64,000 bases of DNA from Cryptomeria japonica (taxonomy: Eukaryota > Streptophyta > Pinopsida > Cupressales > Cupressaceae). Location: NCBI RefSeq assembly GCF_030272615.1, contig NC_081412.1:479616657-479680656 (forward strand), given 5' to 3'. Positions 24,601 to 34,149 of the stretch are shown here, one piece after another (position 1 is the stretch's first letter; each line of letters begins with the position of its first letter). The position numbers were made by a program, and so were the translations under genes. The notes under the pieces were generated by a model. It had not been told where the DNA came from. It worked only from the letters and a program-made list of their open reading frames with translations, and did not search any database.

Positions 24601-25008
24601 TGTAGGAGGTTGTGTATAACCTAAAGATTCAGCACAACTCTTCATAGGCATCACATTCGAATCCACAATGTGTGCGATACCACGTAAAACATCAATTCCA
24701 TTCTTATCACTTTGAAGCATACGTTTTAGACCCTCAATTAAAGGAAGAGCTTGACTATCGGGATACTCATGAGACATCCATTGGTGAAAATCGTCAAATT
24801 GGTTATCCAATTTGGAAAGTTGTTCAACAGAAACTTCATGGGGAGCTTCTTCATCATTAGGAGGATTAGAGGAATTACCCATGTCCTCGTTAAAAAGGCT
24901 ACTCAAATTAGGTTCCATCTCCTCGGTAGTTAAACCTCGGAAAGACTTAATTCTACGGCTTCGTCTAACGGGAATAGTGTAAGTAGGGCTTATTGTTGTA
25001 AAACTCAT
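21664..25008 (-). CDS. Gag-protease polyprotein of a Ty3/gypsy Tat-like element (intact frame)
   Basis: A 1114-codon frame with no internal stop. Residues 1-290 are Ser/Pro/Thr-rich, including a coiled stretch SSLQQQIASMNQ. A Retrotrans_gag domain spans about 315-480 (YNGKGDPLTHVKTFQ, DKALQWYCSLP, FIQQFQNNI). A Cys/His segment CHFHRQPGHDTEKC follows, then a retropepsin-like domain at about 680-800 with VLIDPSCMVNVI and RVKLGYPWLSSMKAI. The C-terminal 280 residues contain a basic patch (RRNRSARERRRKRRLR) and an acidic tail. The protease site is DPS instead of D(T/S)G, so activity is doubtful. The start MSFTTISPTYTIP is the first ATG after the 1.17-kb leader. Gag would form the particle and bind element RNA. 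Confidence 0.9.
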   Translation of the reverse strand: MSFTTISPTYTIPVRRSRRIKSFRGLTTEEMEPNLSSLFNEDMGNSSNPPNDEEAPHEVSVEQLSKLDNQFDDFHQWMSHEYPDSQALPLIEGLKRMLQSDKNGIDVLRGIAHIVDSNVMPMKSCAESLGYTQPPTQVNHSIPLTTSIASIPTFTSNIMATSIQDIPPVITSHGGNPPSSINPIPSFNPTSSFIPSISVPITSSQMNMTQGGNSFNHSIPPCSVPPIQSSPMVDYHRVPPPYSLPSFNNITPPSQSNTPNMNSSTEATINNLAQTVSSLQQQIASMNQSKFSVPTFDVASPLSLDIVRAIPPKHVEILHLELYNGKGDPLTHVKTFQTICTDFAYDQRLLAKLFTRALRDKALQWYCSLPSYSITSFEQLANAFIQQFQNNISPKVTLIDLMHCKQGVKEKVTDFIGRYKHLYAQISFPVPDNDIQRIFISNLQKDIRDKLLFSEFTSFQQLCTTLHNYQLTVSQMEQSHPMAPSDKGDSSQQPFGKFKPNRDSIKFNENIINNNVNAASGVPPISKFFKKERKYTPLNESLHDIMNKLLGQNVLTLPPIRQIDPAKITSPYFDHKAFCHFHRQPGHDTEKCFSLKGKIQDLIDNNTISVSGVNDKGNTSVAPPNQNLQIFTDPLPSHTSHTSNVIEANDSSFSSDGLVSMTLNVINFVEQQENPKEPSITFDSSETIRAPDGPLYIVAKVKNMPCRGVLIDPSCMVNVITKEFLFTLQLNQVIYDKTDVIVKLFDAFSSPAIGSITLPIEVHNKSLDVNFAIIPSSEQFRVKLGYPWLSSMKAIASPIHKCLKFPHNGEVVTVNHSLFKPAERTSSVPIDYFWPKQFQSLPPRSDHLFKSYQKWKTDMILSLSEPRAPKLDIPIILEKEILPLKDKTNVFPQEDSQPVPMDATMSMPNKSSKNRPIPPRHDGLGLLPKPKTPPLYGAVPPPLSSTLPTKTRRNRSARERRRKRRLRAQAAASQTLQSPKTPSTSIIPFSPQPDIEPKSPKHKMHDGLDPVQVKDPIFINLDIDENVMHDENVTPFASDSEYELVDVDNHLSNEFSKALILAPRQEQCGLEHEHSPCLDLVIAPSVVLDVPPLACSLPSRNIDQQDRGVDDMLD

Positions 25009-26160
25009 GCACTAGAGAGAGAGAAGATTTTGATTTTAGAGGTAGCAATTTTCAGTAAAACCAGCCAATCTTCCAGATTTAAGCTGTTAAATGCAATCAC
25101 AACAGTCTCCCGAAATTTTAGAAAAAATGTTCGGGACCGTGGCGCTCGGAGTGCAACACGGTCCTTGCAACTTTTTTCGAAATTTGCAGGGATGAAAGGT
25201 ATGATGATTTTAGAGCTAATCTGAAAAAATTGAGGGATTTTACGATCTGTAGATAGGCCAAATTAAAGTTGCAAATTCAAAATTGAACCCTATCAAGATT
25301 GTCGAAAAATGCAAAATTTGAATTTTGCAAAAGAGAGGGAAACTGAAATTTTGAATTTTATGATTTTAGAGGGAATGTCAAGAGCAAAGCAAATTTTGAA
25401 ATTTGAAAATTGACTCAATTTCACGCAAAATTCAATTTTGAAAGCGGAAATCAAAGTTGTTGTAATTAGGCACTTAATTTCAAAAGTCACAAAATGCAAA
25501 TATTTGAATAAAGCACTGAAATTTCGAATGAATGCAAATACAATTTTCAAATCTAAGACAGTAAGAACACAATTTTGACACAAAATTTCAGTTTCGATAA
25601 TTTTTGAATGATTAGGAGCCTTAGACCAAGCAATCACAAGACCAACTTTGACTGTAATTTTGAAAGTGTTATAATTGACAAAATCAGCCAAAATTCTGGA
25701 TTTTAGCAGGAAAATACAGCAAGATCTTGCTCCCGAAATTTTGGAAAAAATGTCAGGGACGATGGCGCTCGGAGTGCAACACGGTCCTCGCAACTTTTTT
25801 CCAAATTTTCAGGGATGAAAGATATTGTGATTTTATTGCGGAATCCAAAGTTATAGCTGATTTGGAGATGTTTTGATCGGTCAAATTGTTGGACAAAGGT
25901 TGAATCAAGAGGGTTTCAAAAATTAGGGTTTTGACTTTTAACCACTTAATTTTCAGAATTAAAGCACAAATATGAATTGATAATTCGTAATAGAAGGACA
26001 GATCTGAAACAAGCATTAACATTTAGACATTTCGCAAGTTTACTTACTAAAAAGAAATTTTAGGGTTTTAATGCAATCACCTCTAAAACTTTGCAAAAGA
26101 TCAAACATGGAAATGTAATCAATTTTTTCAGATCTAAGCATGAAAAATCAGAAAGGATGT
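25009..26160 (-). other. 5' leader of inner element with a duplicated block
   Basis: AT-rich leader on the - strand. A block of about 97 bp occurs twice (25106-25203 and 25730-25826), sharing GGCGCTCGGAGTGCAACACG. A weaker version is in each LTR (around 20045-20125 and 26525-26605). Position and repetition suggest a structured or packaging-related RNA element; this is inference. Confidence 0.55.
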
Positions 26161-26177
26161 TCACGTTGGGTTCACCA
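26161..26177 (-). promoter_or_regulatory. Primer-binding site of inner element
   Basis: On the - strand, TGGTGAACCCAACGTGA follows the 5' LTR after a TTT spacer, the same spacing as in the middle element. The tRNA is not assigned. Confidence 0.65.
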
Positions 26178-26180
26178 AAA

Positions 26181-27431
26181 TGTAAAGCGGAAAATCACGG
26201 TCGAACCCTAGTTGGTCTCCCCTCTTCTAACTCCAAGGAGAGAGAAGGGAGGTTCGCTAGGATTCGATGGGTTTTCACTTAGGGGGAAGACTTTACATTC
26301 AAAAGAGGGGTTGAAACTCATAAGATTCAATCCCACACGATGTAAGATTGGATGCTAAATGAATTTCAAGGGTTAGGAAAGCAAGGCTACCCTCTTTTGT
26401 AAAGAATGTTGATTAAGGAAATTAAGCTAAGGATGCATAGAAAGTCATAAAGATTCGCTTATAAACTGAGTTCGGGTTATAGGATGAAGCTGCGGACCTG
26501 GAATTAGCAGTAAAATGTCGATACGGCGCTGTCCTGCAAATTTGAGCAAAAGTTGTCGGGACGATGGCGCCCGGCGCCACGGTCCTCCGAAAAATCCGTG
26601 AAACGAAGGGGGATCTGTTCGTCTCTGCACAAGGATTCTAGATCTTCAATTTCAGCCGCGTACCTGCAACCTACACACAGAAAAGCGAAGACGATTGGGG
26701 GGCTAGGGATTAGGGGTTTGCCTTTAGGTCAAACCCCGATTTTGGAATTAACCAAGAAATGAGCAAGAGCTGTAAATGTAAATGACTGTAAAACAAGTAC
26801 TAATACCTTGTTCTAAGGATGTTTGTATCCTTATGTGCGAAGGTTTAGATGTTGTATGTTGTATGTTGTATGTGATCTCCTCTTCAATGGTTGAATCCTT
26901 GTCTTGAATGCAACACTTAGCCTTGAATGGAGACTTGGAATGATCAATTGCTTGAATGCTTGAATGTTTGAGTATAATTTCCATGCTTTGTACCCATATC
27001 CTCTTCATATTCCTCTGCCAAATGAGAGAGAAAATGTAGCTTATATACTTGTCATTTAGGGCTGATAGACTGATTTTCCCGACCTTAGGCCGACCAGGGA
27101 AGTATATTTCCAAATTGCAAACGAAAAGACCCGATACCACTTAGGAAACCGGGCCCAAAATAGGACCCAAGGACCAGGGCGCTGGGCGCCATGGTCCTGG
27201 AGGACCAGGGCACTGGGCGCCCTGGTCCTGGAGGACCAGGGCGCTGGGCGCTCTGGTCCCACCTCCCGGGGCAGCAGGGTGCAAGGAGGTTCAGGCCAGG
27301 GTGCATGAAAAATGCAGTTTTCAGTGTCGTGAGCAAGTTTTGGGGTCTCCATTCAGGTTGCGTGTTGCGTCGCCATCGTGAAGACCGAAATGCAGTCGAA
27401 ATTGCAAGTGTCACAATTTTAGGACGCTACA
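26181..27431 (-). repeat. 5' LTR of inner element
   Basis: Same ends as the 3' LTR. It holds three 31-bp GC-rich units (27171-27260) against two in the partner. A TATA box TATATAAG on the - strand (27040-27047) would drive transcription leftward into gag. Confidence 0.92.
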
Positions 27432-27436
27432 CTCAT

Positions 27437-28315
27437 CAACACTATGTCCTCTTGTCACGAAAAACAATCAAACATTCAGATTTGGTCACAACAAGCAACT
27501 TCACACATTGGAAAAATTGCACAAAGCTTTCAGAAACACATTTGTGTCTGATAGAACTGCGTCTGTGTCATCTAACCGCATCTATGAAGGGGAGAAACAC
27601 ATCTATGTCCTCTGAGCAACATTGCATTTACAAAATCTCAGAAATGCGTCTGTGTCTGACAGAACCGTGTTTGTGTCATCTAACTGTGTCTGTGAAGGGC
27701 AGAAACACATCTGTGTCCTCTGAGCAACATTGCATTTACAAAATCTTAGAAATGCATCTGTGTCTAACAGAACCGCGTCTATGTCATATAACCACGTATG
27801 TGAAGTATATAGGCACATCTATGTTCAGAATTGAAAAACTTTTGCAGTCCAGCAAACAAGAACAGTTAGTTTTAGACTTATTGAGCTTCCTAGGTTATCT
27901 CTTTGGGTTTTCATCTAGCATTCAACCTGTTTTCAGGTCTCACAAAGTCCATCATTGCTTTACACCTTACATTACACTCACATTTGTCTAAACTTGAGTC
28001 AAAAGGTCACTTGCTTGTCCTCATCATACTTTGTCAACACATTACATACAACAACATTTTGCTAAGTGGTCCCTCATCAAGGTCTATCACCTTTGGGTCT
28101 CATTTGGTCTTACTTAGAGTCAAGGTCAACTTACCTCATCAAGAGAAACTATCATCTCTTTGGAAGCCACACCTACTCTACTACATACATACTTGGTCTT
28201 ACACTTTGGACATTGCAAGTACACCTCAAATTCATTTACATTCCATCCAACTCTTGGTCTTCCATACTCTTTCCATTTCCATCTAGTCTCTCACATCTTG
28301 GTCAAGACCTAGTTC
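27437..28315 (+). repeat. Leader of middle element, right part, with a 108-bp tandem array
   Basis: Three units at about 27543, 27651 and 27759 (period 108) each carry TGTGTCT(G/A)A, a CTGTGTC(A/C)-type word and TGCATTTACAAAATCT. This continues the CGTCTGTGT words seen at 18370-18640. The array lies in the untranslated leader before the gag ATG near 28316. The rest of the leader is C/T-rich. Confidence 0.75.
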
Positions 28316-30220
28316 ATGGTTGAAACTCGTTCCCAAAAATCTAGGAGAGAAAGTAAAGAGGCTCAAGAGTCCACAAACATGAGTTCCTATGAGTATGACA
28401 ATGATATATTTTTCAATTCTGATCATACTACATTACTTGACATGGATGCCTATAGAAACATTCCAAATGTTGAGAACATGAACACTACAAACAACAATGA
28501 TACACATAATGACAATATGGACAAGATTTCAGTACATTCAACAGAAGTGGAAGACTCCATTATGGATCCCTGTTTTAATCGATTGGTTGAGGAAATAATG
28601 AGGAGAGATAGACAATACTTTTTACAAGTGATGGCACAAAGTGGAGCCAAGATACCTCATGATTTTGACATGTCTCAAATAATAGAAAAATTGACCTTTG
28701 AAACAACCTCACCTCAACATGGATCAAATGAGGCCTAATAGTGGAGGCAATAGAGGACCACATATGGTACCTAAATCACCATCATCTTTGTTTCAAAAAC
28801 CTGAGGTCCCATACACACATGGTCAAGCTTATGATACTCACTTTCACAGACCATTATGGAGGTCTTATGCAGAAAAATATACTCAATCACATACCAATGC
28901 TAAGGATCAACCACCAAAGCAATTGGATATTCAAAGGCATGATCAAAATTTGGACACAAGGAAACCCCGCATCAAATTTGGGGACAACACAATAGAAAAA
29001 ACTCATGAAATGCCTATAGAGTATGGTATACATGGACAAAGCAGATATTCCATTCCTCATCATGACTCTATACTAGGTGGTCCATACACGCAACATCATT
29101 ATAGGCCTCCTCCATATGAACATGTGTATGATCAATATCATCCATATATGCAACATGCTCCTCCTCCACCTGGTGGTTCAAGCATGGGGTATGGTCCAAG
29201 AAGTCGGTCTCCACCTAAGAACAATTTGGAACAACAAATCAAGGACTTACAAAAGAAAATGGAGGACATAAATATACCGAAGCCAACTTACACGATGAGA
29301 GACATATGTCCCTATCCATTTGACAAAAGCATTCCAATGCCTCCATTTCCTACACACTTTGTGACACCTAACTTTGATAAGTACAGAGGAAAAGGGGATC
29401 CTAAAGCACATATAAGACAATTTTTCACAGCCTGTATTGAGGTAGCAGCAGAAGAGACATATTTGATGAGATTATTCCCACAGAGCTTAGGTGATCAAGC
29501 TATGGAATGGTTTTCCCAGCTCCCACCTGGAATTAAATCATGGGATGATTTAGCAGAGGCATTTATTCAACATTTCTCATACAACATAGAGACAAACATA
29601 TCAGTCACTACCCTGTGAAATACCAAGCAAAAGGATGGAGAATCTTTTTCATCATTTTTATAAAGATGGAGAAATCTAGCCAGCAGATGCTCTTGTGAAA
29701 TTCTACATAAACAAATGGTAGAAATGTTCACTCAGAATGTTAACAAAGACATTGGTTATGACCTAAGAAAAGATTGTTTGTCCACCTTCAGGGACATCAT
29801 TGAAAAAGGCTTAGCGATAGAAAAGGTCCTAATTGAACAAGGAGTCATTAAGATATTCAAATAAAACAAAGAGGACTTTAAAGGAAAAGACAAACCAAGA
29901 TTTTGGAACAAAAACAAGAACACGGTCAATGATGGTGTGGTTGATGCCAATACAGTATGACCCAAAATCGGTTTTTCTGGTCAAGCTCTACAAACAATCA
30001 GGTGAATACTCAAACAACTTCCAAATCACGAAGGAAGTACAATTCATTAGGAGAACCACTTGAGTTCATTTTCAAAAAGCTAGTGGCAAACAAGATAATC
30101 ATAAATCAGATCTGTCTCCATATGAGCCAAAGGTTAAACCAAATTGGTGGAATGATGATGAGTATTGTGAATTTCATAAAAGAAAAGGACATAAAACATG
30201 AAATTATCACTGACTGAAGA
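28316..30220 (+). pseudogene. Gag of middle element, broken
   Basis: The first frame, 28316-28738, starts MVETRSQKSRRESKE. The sequence shifts to the frame 28698-29618, which is Pro/Tyr/His-rich and then carries the Retrotrans_gag domain (KYRGKGDPKAHIRQF, DQAMEWFSQLPPG, EAFIQHFSYNIE) near 29380-29600. Past the TGA at about 29616 the domain continues in the same frame through further TGA and TAA codons (to about 30000). Most of these look like C-to-T changes of CGA or CAA. A His/Cys segment near 30160-30215 resembles the zinc-finger area. No intact gag can be made. Confidence 0.8.
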
Positions 30221-30881
30221 ACATCATACAAGATCTCATTGATAGAGGTGACATTGAGATTGAAGGACACTCATCCAATCAAGAACATGAGATGTTTAAG
30301 GAACATTCCCAAAGCATGACAAGGGAAAATCTAAAGCCATAGATGACCAGACCAACTATACCAGAGCATCTTATAACTATGATTCAACTGTTAATCACAT
30401 TTCAATGGATAATTATGTCTCTACCATTATCATCAAGGATAAAACACCTAAAAATTCTACCCAAAGACCCAAGATTGTCCTAAAAGGCATTGGATCTTCT
30501 TCCGAACCTACCTCTGAATGTAATGTTACAACTTGTAGAGGTAAATTCACTTTGCAAGGTGCCCCAGCTAAAAACACCGCTTCGTCATCAACCAAGCCTG
30601 AGTATGACCTTGTAGAATAGTTAGGGAAGACACCCGCGCTTATCTCTATCCTTGAGCTCTTACGCATATCCCCCACACATAAAGCTATTCTTGACAAAAC
30701 TTTGAGAGACACTTATGTCCCTACTGATCTGAACATGGACCACTTTCAAGCCATGGTGGGATACCTTTCCATTCCACACTCCCTTACATTCACAAAAGCC
30801 AATGACACCTCCGTAAGTCAGCCACATAATGCACCTTTACACATTGAAGCCTTCCTACACAAACATCGAATAAAATGAGTC
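30221..30881 (+). other. Decayed gag-protease linker of middle element
   Basis: Coding-like remnants sit between gag and protease, including a frame at 30405-30620 ending in a Ser/Lys-rich stretch. Comparison with the inner element places this as the spacer before the protease domain. Confidence 0.5.
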
Positions 30882-31241
30882 TTGATAGATGGAGGAGTAG
30901 ATCTAAACATTTGTACATTGAGCACTGATAAAAAATTGGGATATTTAGACAAAGCTATGAATTCTACAGACAAAATTACCATCAAGGCATATGATGATGA
31001 AGAATGTTCATCCAAAGGCACAGTCACCTTACCTCTCAGAGTTGGACCGGTTACAAAGGATGTGGTTTTTCAAGTTCTAGACCTCAATCTCACATACAAC
31101 ATACTCTTGGGACACCCATGGATTCATGAGATGAGTGCAGTACCATCTACATATCATCGATGCATCAAGTTTCCACATAATGGAGTTGAAGTGACCGTCA
31201 AAGCTGATCCAAATCCATTCATATATTGCAACAATCTGTAA
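30882..31241 (+). pseudogene. Retropepsin-like domain of middle element
   Basis: A 119-codon frame contains IDGGVDLNICTLS (active-site region, D-G-G), a central beta-rich part, and YNILLGHPWIHEMSAVPSTY, the hallmark second half of Tat-group proteases. The same pattern is in the inner element. A stop precedes the domain (about 30878), and it is cut off from gag by other stops. Confidence 0.78.
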
Positions 31242-31298
31242 CCTAGATCAGAAATAACAATCCCAATCAATCGAGAAGTTGTTCCATCTTCAGCATAT

Positions 31299-32198
31299 GT
31301 GGATCCAGAATCATTAAAAGCTTCTACATCAAAACAAACAGAGATCAAAGAAAAGTTCAAGTTTAAAGACATGGGATGTGGTGAGTATATATTTCATGTT
31401 GATAAACTCCCACTATCTCCTAAGGTATTCATTCGACAAGAACAATCTACAAACAATTTACAATGCCAAGGAATTGGGTACAAAGCAGCTAGTGTTGTGG
31501 CTACTAAGTCTGAATGCAAATCTCCTTTAGTGGTGCAAGCAACACTTGATATCAATAGTCCTAAGAGTGGTTCGAGCAAAGAATCTATTGAGCATATCAT
31601 TAGCCCTCTTGATAACTCACATAGCTTTACCATATCATCCACTCATTCCATTTCCACTCCACTTCCAGACTTGGATCAACAAGAATCACAAAAGCCCTCA
31701 CTTATTGGGGATCAAAAATCAAGATTTGAAAAGAAAAATCTAAAAGTCAATAATAAAGAAAAGTCCTTTAGTCCAGATCAAAATCAAAAGCTACTAGAGT
31801 CCACAAAAATCAAAGTCAAGGATAAAAATCCTATTAAAGAAAAAGAACAAGAGTTGATCTCCCCTAATATCAAAATAACTGGGGGCAAAAGTTCTAAAAA
31901 TTTAAGTCAAAAAGCACATTTGTTGATCCTAAGTCTCCATCATGCTATCCTACTTTCACTTCTTTTCACAATCATAAGACTTCATAGCTCATCCACTTGT
32001 TCCACACATCCATTCCCTTTTGGCAATACATCATGGGCCTTAAATGGAGCTTCCTTGCAGGAATTTTTTGTCAGGGATGCCCAAACTTCTTTAGGTGACA
32101 TGCATACGGGCCTGTGTAGTCCACATGCTAGTAATTCTATCTCAGTTCCTTTATCAAGGAAGACAGTCACTCGAGCTACATATCATTCAGTCAATTAA
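31299..32198 (+). pseudogene. Low-complexity frame where RT should be (deletion derivative)
   Basis: A 299-codon frame rich in Ser, Lys and Gln follows the protease. It includes DMGCGEYIFHVDKLPL and a charged stretch near 31700-31900. There is no RT, RNase H or integrase-core motif, although the integrase tail follows at once. Part may be the protease-RT linker and part a deletion junction. A function is unlikely. Confidence 0.5.
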
Positions 32199-32204
32199 CA
32201 ATGC

Positions 32205-32437
32205 AGTTACAATCACAAGGTAAAGCCTCGCACATTTGAGGTAGGTGACTTAGTTCTCAAAGAAAATCTCAAAATCAGCAAGACAGAGAGAAAAAGGGAA
32301 AGTTCGAACTAAATTGGCTTGGTCCTTACATCATTACAGCAACCTATGGATCAGGTGCATATCAACTCTCAACTCTAGATGGTGAACCTTTGGAGGATCC
32401 TATCAATAGCATGCACCTTCGCAGGTTTTACACATAG
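32205..32437 (+). pseudogene. Integrase C-terminal tail of middle element
   Basis: VKPRTFEVGDLVLKENL, then, after a frame change in an A-rich run, LNWLGPYIITATYGSGAY and LRRFYT before a TAG at 32435-32437. This is the end of a Ty3/gypsy integrase. Its presence without the integrase core shows that pol was deleted internally rather than never present. Confidence 0.78.
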
Positions 32438-34140
32438 CTCTTCAGAGTATCCTAATTCAAAAATACAAAATACAAATCAAAAAAATTTCAAAATACAAAA
32501 AAATCATAAAAAAAAAAAAATCGTTACTTGGTGAAAACCTGACAAACAGGCGACTTGTGACACACAAAAAAATTGAAAAATAAAAAAAAGTAAAGAAAAA
32601 AAGTATTTCATCCAATGGTGAAAACCACTTCGATGGCGCCCTGGGAAAGTGCCATGGTGAAAACCAGGTCACCGACGCCATGTGTAGAGACATTGCTCCT
32701 CCCTCCTTCAGGATTCAATCTCATCTTTCACTTTCGCGCACACTCACAACCTATCCATTCATAATAAACTTACCCATTCCCATCATGGCTTGTTATTGAT
32801 CTTCCCAAGATTGGTTCGCCATTCATAATAAACATTCCTTTTCATCCCTTTCCATTCATAATAAATCAGCTCCTATCTGTGGCTAAGGAAAATCCTACGT
32901 CTAGTGATGGGTGTGGAACTGAGAGCATCACATGTTTTGAAGAGTATAGTTTCTTCCACTTTTGTTCAGTCTATCCGCACAATCCATAATAAAGCAACAT
33001 TTGCATCACAGATCCGCAATAAAGTTCCGTCTTCTCCACAATAAAGTATTAGTTTCATGGATTCAGTCGGTTTCAAATGAGACACAGCAGCAACAATGGG
33101 CTTCAACAAATCAAATATTTCAATAGACTTAGACAACATATGGTTCAATGCTATCTATCCTTTTTGTGAAAGTAAACATTGTGACCACAATCAAATAAGA
33201 CTTATACAAGTGACAAGAGACACTAAACTTGAGGACTACAGTGGATGTTGGTGTCGAGTCTTGGTTTTCTTTTGATTTTATCTTTTGGTGACATGTCTTT
33301 TAGCTTTTCCAGGATGTCTCTGACTAGAGATTTTATCTCCAGGATGTCTTTGACTAGAAAGGCGAGGATGGGGTATCATCACCTATTTTATTTTTCTTTG
33401 TTGTCTATGGATTGTCTCTTAGTAATGCTATGACTTGTCCAAGGATATGAGGACATTGTGAGTCTAGTATGAACTGGGGCATTCCTTGTTTTCAACTGTC
33501 TTATCTCCATGCAAACGGGTACAATGATTTTCTAGGTCAAACATATGCCTAGATTGTCATAACCTATTTTGCCATAATAAATCTCAATGATGATAATGCA
33601 CACGAAGCTCTTTCATTTTAATATCTTCTATCCTCCATCTCCCTTTCTTGATTGACTTCCATAGTCCTTCTTGAGTCTGTGTAGCCTGCTATCACATGAC
33701 TGAGTATAATGACACACCAAAAATATTTGTATTTCATGTAGTTGCACCTGCATTACCACATATAAGCATTTCATACATACATATAGATATCACAATTACA
33801 TCACATCCTGCACACAACACATGTTAGCACATTTTACATTCTAATCATGTAAATAATTCTTTGCATTATCATATTCATCTGCATTTCATACATTCACATT
33901 TGCATTTACATAACATCAAAAACATAAAAGAACAAAAATATTGCATTTCCTCATGTACATAATTTGCATCCATATCATAAGCCTCACATAGAAACATCAT
34001 CATAAAACATATCATAAGCATCACATAGGTACACATGCATATAGTTGCCGTGAGGATGAATCTCATATATATATCAAAATCATAAGTGTCATGATACAAT
34101 GATGTCAAAATCATATGGCTACAATCACCCGAAGGTGTCA
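32438..34140 (+). other. Post-pol region of middle element, non-coding
   Basis: It includes A-rich runs, GGTGAAAACC repeated at 32530, 32610 and 32663, and six AATAAA words between 32750 and 33050, several as CATTCATAATAAA. Near 33730-34130 is a stretch rich in CATTTGCATT/CATAAGCATCACAT words. No protein family is recognised. Confidence 0.5.
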
Positions 34141-34149
34141 TCATACAAA

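Larger units (their letters stand above)
19699..27431 (-). mobile_element. Non-autonomous Ty3/gypsy Tat-like element with intact gag-protease ORF
   Basis: Innermost element, transcribed on the - strand. The 5' LTR is on the right (26181-27431, 1251 bp) and the 3' LTR on the left (19699-20918, 1220 bp). The exact 5-bp TSD is CTCAT (19694-19698, 27432-27436). The 31-bp length difference is one extra copy of a GC-rich repeat, and I count about 20 other differences, nearly all C/T or G/A. PBS 26161-26177, PPT 20919-20932. The 5.26-kb interior holds one 3345-bp ORF and no RT, RNase H or integrase, so movement would need enzymes from a relative. The uninterrupted ORF and similar LTRs mark it as the youngest insertion. 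Confidence 0.9.

Noticed and set aside
31299-32198. 299-codon frame as a possible new element protein
   Set aside because: It lies exactly where pol was deleted, is low in complexity, and has no parallel in the inner element. I keep it only as part of the deletion derivative.
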